A stretch of DNA of 64,000 nucleotides from Barnesiella intestinihominis YIT 11860 (GTDB lineage: Bacteria > Bacteroidota > Bacteroidia > Bacteroidales > Barnesiellaceae): positions 420,200 to 484,199 of the forward strand of contig NZ_JH815206.1 in assembly GCF_000296465.1 (NCBI RefSeq), read 5' to 3'. Positions within the stretch are counted from its first letter, which is position 1. Each line of letters starts with the position of its first letter. The position numbers and the translations under genes were made by a program. The notes under the pieces are model-generated. The model made no database searches and had not been told where the DNA came from. It saw only the letters and a program-made list of their open reading frames with translations. Below, in pieces: positions 35,365 to 44,108 of this stretch.

Positions 35365-36731
35365 AACAGTATACATCTCTTTATTTCGTAGGAGCCGGAG
35401 GTATCGGCATGAGTGCATTGGTCCGGTATTTTTTGGCGAAGGGATATAAAGTCGCGGGTTATGATCGCACGCAGTCACCTCTGACTACCGAACTTAAAAC
35501 CGAGGGGCTGGAAATCGTTTATGAAGAGTCGGTAGAGTCGATACCCGATTATTGCCGGAATCCCGAGACGACTTTGGTCGTTTATACTCCGGCGATTCCC
35601 GCAAGTCATGCCGGATTGGTTTATTTCAGGGAGCATGGTTTCCGAGTGGTAAAGCGTGCCGAGTTGTTGGGGCTGATTACGCAATCGAGCAAAGGCCTGT
35701 GCTTTGCCGGCACTCATGGCAAGACCACGACATCGAGCATGGCTGCTCATATCTTTCATGAATCTCCGATAGGTTGCAATGCGTTCTTGGGTGGTATTCT
35801 TCGTAATTATAACAGTAACCTTATCCTGTCGGAACAGTCGCCGTTTACGGTAATCGAGGCCGATGAATATGACCGTTCGTTCCATTGGCTGCATCCCTAT
35901 ATGGCTGTCGTTACGGCAACCGATCCCGATCATTTGGATATCTACGGAACCGAGGAGGCTTATTTGGAGAGTTTCGCTCATTTCACTTCGTTGATACAGC
36001 CGGGTGGCTGTTTGATTATGAAGAAAGGTATCAAGCTGGTTCCCAGCGTAAAGGAGAATGTAAAAATATATACTTATTCGGCTCGTGACGGGGGGGATTT
36101 TCATGCCGGTAACATACGTATAGGCGACGGAACCATCGTGTTTGATTTTGTGATGCCGGAAGGGAGTGTCGCAGATATAGAGCTGGGTGTTCCTGTGGAG
36201 ATAAATATCGAAAACGCAGTGGCTGCTATGGCGATAGCGTGGTTGAATGGGGTGTCTGGCAACGATATGCGGAGAGCTATGGCCTCGTTCAAGGGTGCAA
36301 AACGCCGGTTCGAGTTTTGGGTGAGACGTCCCGACAGGGTAATGATAGACGACTATGCACATCACCCCGATGAATTGAAAGCCAGTATCCGTTCTGTGAA
36401 GGCTCTTTATCCCGGCCGTCGGTTGTCGGTGATTTTTCAGCCTCATCTGTACTCCCGTACTCGCGATTTCGCTCCACAGTTTGCCGAGGCGCTGTCCCTT
36501 GCCGACGAGGTTTTTCTGTTAGACATTTATCCGGCGAGAGAGTTACCGATACCAGGCGTAACTTCGAAACTTATTTTTGACAAGATAACATGCAGAAATA
36601 AAGAACTTTGTTTGCGTGAAAAGTTGTTAGAACGGATAAAAGAGTGTAACTTTGACATTTTATTGACGATGGGGGCCGGCGATATAGACCGTTTGCTTCC
36701 TGAAATAGCGGCAATCGTAGAGTCGAAATGA
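35361..36731 (+). CDS. murC: UDP-MurNAc-L-alanine ligase MurC
   Basis: The protein has 456 residues. An N-terminal domain (YFVGAGGIGMSALVRYF) precedes the ATP loop CFAGTHGKTTTSSMAAH near residue 115. EADEYDRSF, DPDHLDIYGT, RRFEFW and DDYAHHPDELKASI are typical of MurC. It attaches L-alanine to UDP-MurNAc, the first step of the peptide stem. It overlaps murG and ftsQ by four bases at each end, so all three are probably translationally coupled. Confidence 0.96.
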   Translation: MKQYTSLYFVGAGGIGMSALVRYFLAKGYKVAGYDRTQSPLTTELKTEGLEIVYEESVESIPDYCRNPETTLVVYTPAIPASHAGLVYFREHGFRVVKRAELLGLITQSSKGLCFAGTHGKTTTSSMAAHIFHESPIGCNAFLGGILRNYNSNLILSEQSPFTVIEADEYDRSFHWLHPYMAVVTATDPDHLDIYGTEEAYLESFAHFTSLIQPGGCLIMKKGIKLVPSVKENVKIYTYSARDGGDFHAGNIRIGDGTIVFDFVMPEGSVADIELGVPVEINIENAVAAMAIAWLNGVSGNDMRRAMASFKGAKRRFEFWVRRPDRVMIDDYAHHPDELKASIRSVKALYPGRRLSVIFQPHLYSRTRDFAPQFAEALSLADEVFLLDIYPARELPIPGVTSKLIFDKITCRNKELCLREKLLERIKECNFDILLTMGAGDIDRLLPEIAAIVESK

Positions 36732-37462
36732 AAGTACTGTTGAGATTTTTGTTGATGGTAGTGTTGGTATCCTATCTGTTTGTCTCGTTCTTTTTTTTAC
36801 GCTCCTATGCAGCGGAGGATAAATGCAGGGACTTACAAGTGGAGATAACCGACAGTGCTGTATTGCATTATATCTCACCGGCCGATGTATATAACTATAT
36901 CGAGGATTTCGAGATGGATCCTTGCGGGAAGCCTTTGGGAGGAATCGATACTGAAAAGATGGAGCGTACACTTATGTCGAACGGGGTGTTGGGCTCGGTC
37001 GAATGTTATAAGAAAGTAGGCGGAACCGTGTGTGTGGAAGTGACACAGCGTATTCCGGTCATGCGGGTGATGGCTGACGACGGAAATTACTACGTCGATG
37101 CAGAGGGGCAGCGCATGGCTGTCAGAACTCAATATCAAGCGCATCTACCTCTGGTGACGGGACGAGTGGACAGCGTGTTGACCTATCGGGATATGTTGCC
37201 GTTGGCTCGGTATATTTATAATCATCGGTTTTGGAATGCTCAAATTGAACAAATTTATGTCAATGAGCGTCATGAAGTAGAGTTGGTTCCCAGAGTGGGA
37301 GACCAAACCATTTTGTTAGGCTCGGTGCAGGATTTTGAAACGAAATTGGATAACTTGATGCTGGTTTATAAAAAGGTATTCAGTAAAGCCGGTTGGGCGA
37401 TGTACGATACGGTTTCGTTGAAATTTAAGAATCAAGTCGTTTGTACCCGAAAGAAAAAATGA
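36728..37462 (+). CDS. ftsQ: Cell division protein FtsQ
   Basis: The protein has 244 residues. One membrane segment near the N-terminus (about 5-22) is followed by a periplasmic part: ISPADVYNYIEDFEMDPCG, then the POTRA-like region IDTEKMERTLMSNGVLGSVECYKKVGGTVCVEVTQRIPVMRV, split here over two strands and helices. The C-terminal beta domain ends with KFKNQVVCTRKKK. It recruits FtsL and partners to the Z-ring. The call is supported by position between murC and ftsA; primary sequence is only weakly conserved in this phylum. Confidence 0.9.
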   Translation: MKVLLRFLLMVVLVSYLFVSFFFLRSYAAEDKCRDLQVEITDSAVLHYISPADVYNYIEDFEMDPCGKPLGGIDTEKMERTLMSNGVLGSVECYKKVGGTVCVEVTQRIPVMRVMADDGNYYVDAEGQRMAVRTQYQAHLPLVTGRVDSVLTYRDMLPLARYIYNHRFWNAQIEQIYVNERHEVELVPRVGDQTILLGSVQDFETKLDNLMLVYKKVFSKAGWAMYDTVSLKFKNQVVCTRKKK

Positions 37463-37481
37463 AATAAAAGTAACAATATAT

Positions 37482-38894
37482 ATGGATACGGAAAGATACA
37501 TAGTAGCTGTCGAGATAGGAAGCTCGAAGATTACAGGCGCGATAGGAACTCGTTCTCTGAAAGGGGTCGTTACTGTGCTGGGAGTAGATACCGAACCATT
37601 GACCGGGAGTGTGAAGCGGGGTTTCGTCGTTAATCCCGATGAAGTTTCATCGAAAGTGAAACGTTTGATACGGAAATTGAATAATCGTATAGGCGCTTCG
37701 AAAAAAATCAAACAGGTGTATGTGGGAATCGGGGGACAATCTTTACATGCGGAAGACCACATGATAAGCCGAGATTATCCCGAAGGAACTCCCATTACGG
37801 AGGACATTATCAAACGCTTGCAGGAGGAAGCCCGGGAAATGCCTATTGCCGGAGCCGATATATTGGAGGTCGTTCGTACCGGAGTACTTGTCGATGATAA
37901 ACCTAAATCGGGCAGAGAAGAAATCGAGGGCTCGAATCTGAAAATGAGTTTGAAGTTGATCGTGGCTCGTGACGATTTGAAAAAAAGTGTGTTCCGTTGT
38001 TTCTCCGGCGAGCCTTCGGTAGTGCGTTATATTCCTACTACGTTGTCTACTGCTTATGTGGCGTTGAGTAACGAAGACCGCCAAGCCGGAGTCATGTTGG
38101 TCGATTTCGGTGCGGAAACGACGACAGTTTCGATTTATAAGGACGGGCTTTTGCGCTATCTTTCTACGATACCGTTAGGAGGGTATAACATTACCTGCGA
38201 TATTATGACATTGAAAGTTACCGAACCGGAGGCCGAGTCGTTTAAAGTGCGGTTGGGCTCTGCTAAGGTAATGGGCGAAGAATCGAACATTACGCTTCGG
38301 GGAGAGAGTTCGTCTGAAATAAAAAGTTTGGATTTGTCGAAGGTAGTCAAAGCTCGTATCGAGGAAATCGTGGCCAATGTCAATGCTCACTTCGAGTATG
38401 CGAAATGTGACCGTAAAAGTTTAGGAGCCGGTATGGTGATTGTAGGAGGCGCATCCAAACTGTCCAATCTGGCGGAACTTATCGCAGAGAAGTGCGATAT
38501 TCGTGTGAGGAAAGGAGCTCTTCGTCAGGATATGTTGTTAGATGTAGCTTCCCAATCGAAGAGTGCCGACTATTTGCAGATTCTGGGGTTGCTTTATTGC
38601 GGAAAAGAGAATTGCGTCGAAGTCTTACCTAAGGTTGTCGATGAGCCGGAAGACGAGCCGCATGAAGAAGTAAAGCCGTTGAGCCCAAAGGAGAAAAGGG
38701 CGCAAGAGAAGGCACAGGAGAAAGCAGAACAAGAGCGTCGGAAACGGGAAGCCGCAGATGCAAAGCGAGAAGAAAAGGAACGTAAGAAGCGAGAAAAAGA
38801 GGAGAAAGTGAAGGGGCCGGGGCTCTTCGGAAAATTGAAAGAGATGGTGAAGAAGGCCGAAAACCTGCTCGATGATGAAAACGATAATTTTTAA
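37482..38894 (+). CDS. ftsA: Cell division protein FtsA
   Basis: The protein has 470 residues of the actin/ASKHA fold. It begins YIVAVEIGSSKITGAIG (phosphate 1), with MLVDFGAETTTVSIY (phosphate 2) and MVIVGGASKLSNL (adenosine site). Between about 390 and 445 is a very charged helical linker rich in KREEKERKK. The end GLFGKLKEMVKKAENLL is the amphipathic helix that binds membrane. The charged linker makes it longer than the roughly 420 residues of E. coli FtsA. It anchors FtsZ; its stop abuts the ftsZ ATG. Confidence 0.95.
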   Translation: MDTERYIVAVEIGSSKITGAIGTRSLKGVVTVLGVDTEPLTGSVKRGFVVNPDEVSSKVKRLIRKLNNRIGASKKIKQVYVGIGGQSLHAEDHMISRDYPEGTPITEDIIKRLQEEAREMPIAGADILEVVRTGVLVDDKPKSGREEIEGSNLKMSLKLIVARDDLKKSVFRCFSGEPSVVRYIPTTLSTAYVALSNEDRQAGVMLVDFGAETTTVSIYKDGLLRYLSTIPLGGYNITCDIMTLKVTEPEAESFKVRLGSAKVMGEESNITLRGESSSEIKSLDLSKVVKARIEEIVANVNAHFEYAKCDRKSLGAGMVIVGGASKLSNLAELIAEKCDIRVRKGALRQDMLLDVASQSKSADYLQILGLLYCGKENCVEVLPKVVDEPEDEPHEEVKPLSPKEKRAQEKAQEKAEQERRKREAADAKREEKERKKREKEEKVKGPGLFGKLKEMVKKAENLLDDENDNF

Positions 38895-40133
38895 ATGGAG
38901 AACATCATGAACGAATTAGATATAAATAATCCTCAGTTACCCGATTTTATTGTTCCCGGAGCTGATGAAAAAAAACAGGACGAACCGGCAAAGATTAAAG
39001 TGATAGGTGTCGGCGGAGGCGGAGGAAATGCCGTGAACCATATGTACCATCAAGGCATAGGTGGTGTCAGTTTTGTTCTTTGTAATACCGATGCGCAAGC
39101 GTTGCGAAATTCGCCTGTTCCTGTAAAAGTTCAGTTGGGGGCTAAGGGTGAGGGAGCCGGAAACATTCCGGAGGTCGCTAAGAAATTGGCCGAAGAGAGT
39201 GCCGCCGAAGTCGAAGCCCTGTTCGACGATAATACACGCATGGCCTTTATTACGGCCGGAATGGGCGGAGGAACCGGAACGGGAGCCGCTCCCGTGGTTG
39301 CCCGTATTGCTAAGGAGAAGGGTGTGCTTACAGTGGGCATCGTGACAATCCCGTTTCTCTTTGAAGGAGAACCGAAAATATTACAGGCTTTCGCTGGTGT
39401 GGAGGAAATGCGGAAGCATGTCGATGCTTTGTTGGTGATCAATAACGAGCGATTGTGTAAGATATATCCCGATCTTTCTTGGACGACCGCTTTCGCCAAA
39501 GCGGACGATTCGTTGTCGAATGCAGCCCGGAGTATAGCCGAGCTGGTGTCGAAAGATGGAAAAATCAACCTTGATTTCGCCGATGTACGCACGACGCTGA
39601 AAGACGGAGGAGCTGCTGTAATCAGTACCGGATCTGGCGAGGGTGAGCATCGCATGAGCCGTGCGATCCAAAATGCACTGACTTCTCCTCTTTTGAAAGA
39701 GAGCGATATTTATGGAGCGGAACGAGTACTGTTCAATCTCTATTTTTCACCCGAAGAGGGGGAGGAGCTTCGTATGCAGGAGTCCAAAGAGTTGAGCGAG
39801 TTTATGTTGCGTTTCAAGAAGAAAGTAAATGTTATTTGGGGATATACTCACGATTCTTCTTTGGGTAAGGCCGTGAAAATTACCATTTTGGCTACGGGAT
39901 TCGAGGTATCTGACTTGACGTTCAAAGGAGAATATGGCGGTGATGCCGACGAGCATATCGCTCAATCGCAATATATTGTTTTGAAACCCGATCAACTCGA
40001 TGATAACGATTTGTTAGAAAAGTTGGATAAGACACCCGCTTATGACCGTCCGAAAGATTTTCGCGATAATTTCGACGGTTCGGAGAAAAAAGAGGAGAGT
40101 AACGGTCGTGGCCGTCGTACCATAAGGTTTTAA
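38895..40133 (+). CDS. ftsZ: Cell division protein FtsZ
   Basis: The protein has 412 residues from ATG 38895, which directly follows the ftsA stop. A second ATG at 38907 (MNELDINN) has a GGAG six bases ahead and may be the real start. IKVIGVGGGGGNAVNHM, FITAGMGGGTGTGAAPVVA (tubulin GTPase signature) and the T7 synergy region NLDFADVRTTLKDGG are present. The C-terminal tail has a flexible linker and ends RGRRTIRF. It polymerises into the Z-ring that places the divisome. Confidence 0.96.
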   Translation: MENIMNELDINNPQLPDFIVPGADEKKQDEPAKIKVIGVGGGGGNAVNHMYHQGIGGVSFVLCNTDAQALRNSPVPVKVQLGAKGEGAGNIPEVAKKLAEESAAEVEALFDDNTRMAFITAGMGGGTGTGAAPVVARIAKEKGVLTVGIVTIPFLFEGEPKILQAFAGVEEMRKHVDALLVINNERLCKIYPDLSWTTAFAKADDSLSNAARSIAELVSKDGKINLDFADVRTTLKDGGAAVISTGSGEGEHRMSRAIQNALTSPLLKESDIYGAERVLFNLYFSPEEGEELRMQESKELSEFMLRFKKKVNVIWGYTHDSSLGKAVKITILATGFEVSDLTFKGEYGGDADEHIAQSQYIVLKPDQLDDNDLLEKLDKTPAYDRPKDFRDNFDGSEKKEESNGRGRRTIRF

Positions 40134-40161
40134 TCGAAAACTATAAAATAGATATAGGATT

Positions 40162-40611
40162 ATGAATTTATTCGATCAGGTCAGCAACGACATTAAAAGT
40201 GCCATGCTGGCAAAAGACAAAGTAAGATTGGAAGCCCTGCGGGGAATTAAGAAAGAGTTTTTAGAGGCAAAAACAGCCAAAGGCGCCGACGGAGAATTGA
40301 CGGACGACATGGCGATGAAGATATTGGCAAAGATGGTGAAGCAGAGGAAGGAAAGCGCTCAGATTTATACCGAGCAGAATCGTCCCGATTTGGCCGAACC
40401 GGAATTGGCCGAAGCTGCTGTCATAGAAACCTATTTGCCGAAGCAGATGAACGAGGAAGAGTTGACCGAAGCGTTGAAAGCGATTATCGCTCAGGTAGGA
40501 GCTACTACTCCGCAAGAGATGGGAAAGGTGATGGGAGTAGCCACCAAACAGTTGGCAGGACGTGCCGATGGCCGCGCTATTTCTGCGAAAGTAAAAGAAC
40601 TGTTGGCTTAA
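40162..40611 (+). CDS. GatB/YqeY domain protein
   Basis: The protein has 149 residues. It is a stand-alone copy of the helical YqeY domain, with MLAKDKVRLEALRGIKKEFL, KMVKQRKESAQIYTEQNRPDLAE, ETYLPKQMNEEEL and a C-terminal GMATKQL-like MGVATKQLAGRADGRAIS. The domain binds tRNA in the amidotransferase GatB; the stand-alone role is not settled. It lies between ftsZ (28 bases) and serS (26 bases) and likely shares their transcript. Confidence 0.92.
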   Translation: MNLFDQVSNDIKSAMLAKDKVRLEALRGIKKEFLEAKTAKGADGELTDDMAMKILAKMVKQRKESAQIYTEQNRPDLAEPELAEAAVIETYLPKQMNEEELTEALKAIIAQVGATTPQEMGKVMGVATKQLAGRADGRAISAKVKELLA

Positions 40612-40637
40612 TACAGAATAAATATTTGAATTGAACT

Positions 40638-41909
40638 ATGCTTACACTAAGTGTTATTAAGGAGAATCCCGAAGAGGTGATTCGTCGTTTGGCAATTAAA
40701 CATTTCGATGGCAAAGAAGCTATAAACCGGGTTCTTGAATTGGATAAAATACGTCGGGCATCTCAGGCCGAGTTGGACGGGAAGTTGGCCGAATTGAAAG
40801 TTTTGGCGGCTCAGACCGGACAACTTATGAAAGCCGGTAAAAAAGAGGAAGCCGAAGCTGTGAAAATGAAGACAGCAACCATTAAAGAGTCTACCAAAGA
40901 GTTGGAAGAGTCGATGGTGTCGGCAGAAAAGGAGATTACCGATATTTTATTGACTGTTCCCAATTTGCCGTATGCCGGAGTACCCGAAGGTCGTACTGCC
41001 GAAGACAATATTGTGGAAAAGACTGGCGGAGTGATTCCCGAACTTCCCGCCGATGCGCTTCCGCACTGGGATTTGGCCAAGAAATACGATTTAATCGATT
41101 TCGAGTTGGGTGTGAAGATTACCGGTGCAGGATTCCCTGTGTATAAAGGCAAAGGCGCTCGGTTGCAACGGGCTTTGATTTCGTTCTTTTTGGATGCCGC
41201 TCGCGAGGCCGGTTACCTCGAAATACAACCTCCTTATGTCGTGAATGCCGCTTCCGGTTACGGCACAGGGCAATTACCCGACAAAGAGGGTCAAATGTAT
41301 CATTGCAACGAAGACGATTTGTATCTTATTCCCACAGCCGAAGTTCCGGTGACGAACCTCTACCGTGACGTGATTTTCAATGAATCGGATCTACCGATTA
41401 AGAATACGGCTTATTCGGCTTGCTTCCGTCGTGAAGCTGGTTCGTACGGGAAAGACGTGAGGGGATTGAATCGTCTGCATCAGTTCGATAAAGTGGAGAT
41501 CGTGCAGATACAACACCCCGACCATTCGTATGAAGCTTTGGAAGAGATGAAAGCTCATGTACAGAGTCTGGTGGAACGTCTCGAATTACCGTGGCATATT
41601 TTGCGTTTGTGTGGCGGCGATATGAGTTTTACCTCGGCCATAACATTCGATTTCGAAGTATATTCTGCCGCACAGAAACGTTGGTTGGAAGTCAGCTCGG
41701 TATCCAATTTCGAAAGCTATCAGGCCAATCGGTTGAAATGCCGTTATCGTGGAGCCGATAAGAAAACGCATTTGTGCCATACGTTGAACGGTAGCGCTTT
41801 GGCATTGCCCCGTATCATGGCAGCCTTGTTGGAGAATAACCAGACCCCCGAAGGTATAAAGATACCCAAAGTGTTGGTTCCTTATTGCGGGTTCGATATT
41901 ATCGATTAA
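40638..41909 (+). CDS. serS: Seryl-tRNA synthetase
   Basis: The protein has 423 residues of a class II synthetase. An N-terminal coiled-coil arm (about 30-105) for binding the long variable arm of tRNA-Ser is followed by the catalytic core with TAEVPVTNLYRD, ACFRREAGSYGKDVRGLNRLHQFDKVE (motif 2, split by a loop) and LNGSALALPRIMAALLEN (motif 3). It charges tRNA-Ser and tRNA-Sec with serine. It is the last gene of the rightward run and ends before a strong bidirectional hairpin at 41931-41970. Confidence 0.96.
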   Translation: MLTLSVIKENPEEVIRRLAIKHFDGKEAINRVLELDKIRRASQAELDGKLAELKVLAAQTGQLMKAGKKEEAEAVKMKTATIKESTKELEESMVSAEKEITDILLTVPNLPYAGVPEGRTAEDNIVEKTGGVIPELPADALPHWDLAKKYDLIDFELGVKITGAGFPVYKGKGARLQRALISFFLDAAREAGYLEIQPPYVVNAASGYGTGQLPDKEGQMYHCNEDDLYLIPTAEVPVTNLYRDVIFNESDLPIKNTAYSACFRREAGSYGKDVRGLNRLHQFDKVEIVQIQHPDHSYEALEEMKAHVQSLVERLELPWHILRLCGGDMSFTSAITFDFEVYSAAQKRWLEVSSVSNFESYQANRLKCRYRGADKKTHLCHTLNGSALALPRIMAALLENNQTPEGIKIPKVLVPYCGFDIID

Positions 41910-41930
41910 GGATTGAATTAAATCGTATAT

Positions 41931-41970
41931 AAAACGGGGCAGTATGATTTTTTTCATACCGCCCCGTTTT
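41931..41970. terminator. Bidirectional terminator between serS and RNase H
   Basis: AAAACGGGGC-(A)-GTATGA pairs with TCATAC-CGCCCCGTTTT around a T-rich loop, with A and T tracts at both ends. It serves the convergent serS and RNase H genes and ends the division cluster transcript. Confidence 0.85.
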
Positions 41971-42024
41971 ATTGAATCCGGAAAATAACAGGGTTCTTTT
42001 GTTTGTATCTTGTAACCGTTCCTT

Positions 42025-42666
42025 TTACTTTCTGCCGAAATCGGCGGGGATTTCACCCCACTTCTCGGTATCCCATTTGATGATGGCATTGGCATAGACG
42101 TGAGTATGCAGCCAGCGTTCTGCCCGTGCGATAAGGTCGAATATGGGAGCATTGGCTGCGTTGGGGGCTAGTTTGGTCTTGCATTTTTTTTGTTTAATCC
42201 ATAGTATGGCATTACGGCTGTCGGAATAGATGGGTATATTGGAGTCTCGCTGTTGCAAGTAGGCCAACCCATGAACGAGGGCGAGGAACTCTCCTATGTT
42301 GTTTGTACCTTGCTCCAAAGGGCCTACATGAAACAGCTCGATTCCCGATTTCGTGTCTACTCCCCGGTATTCCATTTTTCCGGGGTTTCCGCTACAAGCC
42401 GCATCGACCGATAGACTGTCGGCGATAACCGAAGGAGGTAAGATGGGAGCAGACAGTTTGTCACGGGAGTGTTCGCCTATTTTACGCATGACATCGAAAT
42501 AATCGTCGGGGGCATTACGGAAGGCTTCGGTAGCGGCTTCCAGACTGTCGAAACTTTTGTATTTCGCTCCTTTGAAATTGTCGACTTGTTCTTTGCATTC
42601 CTCCCAAGAATCGAAAATTCCACGGGCACGCCCTTCCCATACGACATAATATTTGTATTTGGCCAT
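42025..42666 (-). CDS. rnhA: Ribonuclease H with N-terminal hybrid-binding (viroplasmin) domain
   Basis: The protein has 213 residues. The first ~45 residues (KYYVVWEGRARGIFDSWEEC, YKSFDSLEAATEAF) are the RNase H1 hybrid-binding domain. The RNase H fold follows with carboxylates in SVDAACSGNPG, NNIGEFLALVHGL, IYSDSRNAI and the last one near KWGEIPADFGRK. It removes RNA from RNA-DNA hybrids such as primers and R-loops. A linker with HSRDKLSAP joins the domains. It converges on serS. Confidence 0.92.
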   Translation of the reverse strand: MAKYKYYVVWEGRARGIFDSWEECKEQVDNFKGAKYKSFDSLEAATEAFRNAPDDYFDVMRKIGEHSRDKLSAPILPPSVIADSLSVDAACSGNPGKMEYRGVDTKSGIELFHVGPLEQGTNNIGEFLALVHGLAYLQQRDSNIPIYSDSRNAILWIKQKKCKTKLAPNAANAPIFDLIARAERWLHTHVYANAIIKWDTEKWGEIPADFGRK

Positions 42667-42805
42667 GATTCGGTTATCGTTATAAATGACGGGTACAAAA
42701 ATATAAAAATTGTCGTATCTTTACGCACGTTAGCGGAGATAAGCCGGTGCGATGTTTCTTTTATATTGCCGATGAGCCGATTCTCCGTGGCATAATCGAA
42801 TAGCG

Positions 42806-43486
42806 ATGAGAAGAATTGGTATATACGGAATTTTATCGGTAGTCTTGTTTGGCCTGATCGGGTGTGCTCCCGGCAAGAGCGACAAGGAGGAAAGTGTGCG
42901 TTTATATAAAGAAGCGATAGTTTTGCTGGGGAGCGATTCCGTGACTATCGATGATTGTCTGGCAGCCCAGAGATTATTGGAGCAGGCTCTTGATGCCGAC
43001 AGTGAAAATATAGATGTATATTTCGGGAAGGTGTTGAACGAGTTGAATTTGTGGCGTCCGGACAGTGCTTACCGGACAGCTTCGGCCGCTATCGAAAAAA
43101 TAGGAGAAACGGGGAAAAACCGTATGAAAGCTTATTTTTATACGGTAAAAGGGTTTATCGCTTATGACCGGGGTGACGAGGCAGATGCCGAGAAACAACT
43201 GTCGGAGGCCTTGTCTTTGTATGAGAGTTATTTAACGGAGGATCCGGCGAATATAGACTATCTGTTGAACAAATCGGTCTTGCTATCGGGATTGGAGGGG
43301 AAACAAACGGCTTTGGACTTTATTGCAAAGTCGCCTTTGAAAGAAGCAGATAAACAGGCGTTGATTCACTCTTTGTCGGAGTTTGAATTTCGACAGTTCG
43401 GAGAGACTTGGAGAGCGAAGCATGATGCTCTGGTCGCTAACGGACAGACAGAGACAAATACGATATCGAATACTTTTAAGAAATGA
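42806..43486 (+). CDS. TPR-like lipoprotein
   Basis: The protein has 226 residues. A lipoprotein signal (MRRIGIYGILSVVLFGLIGC) places the lipid on Cys 20. Helical repeats follow: LAAQRLLEQALDADSENIDVYFG, AYFYTVKGFIAYDRGDEADAEK and YLTEDPANIDYLLNKSVLLS, consistent with a few TPR units. It probably sits at the outer membrane's periplasmic face as a scaffold. It overlaps aroK by four bases (ATGA), so translation is coupled although no functional link is obvious. A TATCTTTA box near 42713 could be its promoter. Confidence 0.85.
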   Translation: MRRIGIYGILSVVLFGLIGCAPGKSDKEESVRLYKEAIVLLGSDSVTIDDCLAAQRLLEQALDADSENIDVYFGKVLNELNLWRPDSAYRTASAAIEKIGETGKNRMKAYFYTVKGFIAYDRGDEADAEKQLSEALSLYESYLTEDPANIDYLLNKSVLLSGLEGKQTALDFIAKSPLKEADKQALIHSLSEFEFRQFGETWRAKHDALVANGQTETNTISNTFKK

Positions 43487-44040
43487 AGCCTTTGTTTTTG
43501 GTTGGATACATGGCGGCAGGCAAGACGACATTGGGACGCCGGGCGGCTCAGCTTTTGAATGTCGAGTTTATCGACCTCGATGCTTATATCGAATCTAGAT
43601 ACAGGAAACGGATATCCGATTTGTTTGCCGAACGGGGAGAAGAGGGTTTCAGGGATATAGAGCGTCGTATGTTGCATGAGGTAGCGGAGTTTGACAATGT
43701 GTTGGTCGCTACGGGCGGAGGTACACCCTGTTTTTTCGATAACATGGAGTACATGCGTCACCGGGGAGTCACGATTTATTTGGCCGCTTCTGTACAGACG
43801 TTGTGCAGACGCTTGTCACATGCAAAAGTAAAACGCCCGTTGGTGGCGGGTAAAACGCCGGAGGAACTGTATGAGTACATTACCGAGATGTTGAATCGTC
43901 GCGAGTCTTATTACCGGCAAGCCGATTATCGTTTCGATGCCGACGGGTATGAATCGCTCGATTCGGTCGACGAGGCTGTGCATCGGCTGGCTGTCTTGAT
44001 GCAAAATCCTGCTTATGGAGATGGAGCCGATGAAATATAA
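43483..44040 (+). CDS. aroK: Shikimate kinase
   Basis: The protein has 185 residues. The P-loop GYMAAGKTTLGRRAA, the shikimate-binding DLDAYIESR and GFRDIERRML, ATGGGTP and the lid region VKRPLVAG are all present. It phosphorylates shikimate at O3 in the pathway to chorismate and aromatic amino acids. It starts within the stop of the TPR lipoprotein gene. Confidence 0.95.
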   Translation: MKPLFLVGYMAAGKTTLGRRAAQLLNVEFIDLDAYIESRYRKRISDLFAERGEEGFRDIERRMLHEVAEFDNVLVATGGGTPCFFDNMEYMRHRGVTIYLAASVQTLCRRLSHAKVKRPLVAGKTPEELYEYITEMLNRRESYYRQADYRFDADGYESLDSVDEAVHRLAVLMQNPAYGDGADEI

Positions 44041-44066
44041 ATATATAATTCTGGTTTTTACCGAAG

Positions 44067-44074
44067 TATATTTG
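44067..44074 (+). promoter_or_regulatory. Promoter -7 box of alanine dehydrogenase gene
   Basis: TATATTTG lies 35 bases ahead of the ATG at 44109. Confidence 0.5.
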
Positions 44075-44108
44075 TAAATTCGTCTTTATAAATTTAAACT
44101 TCGTGGTT

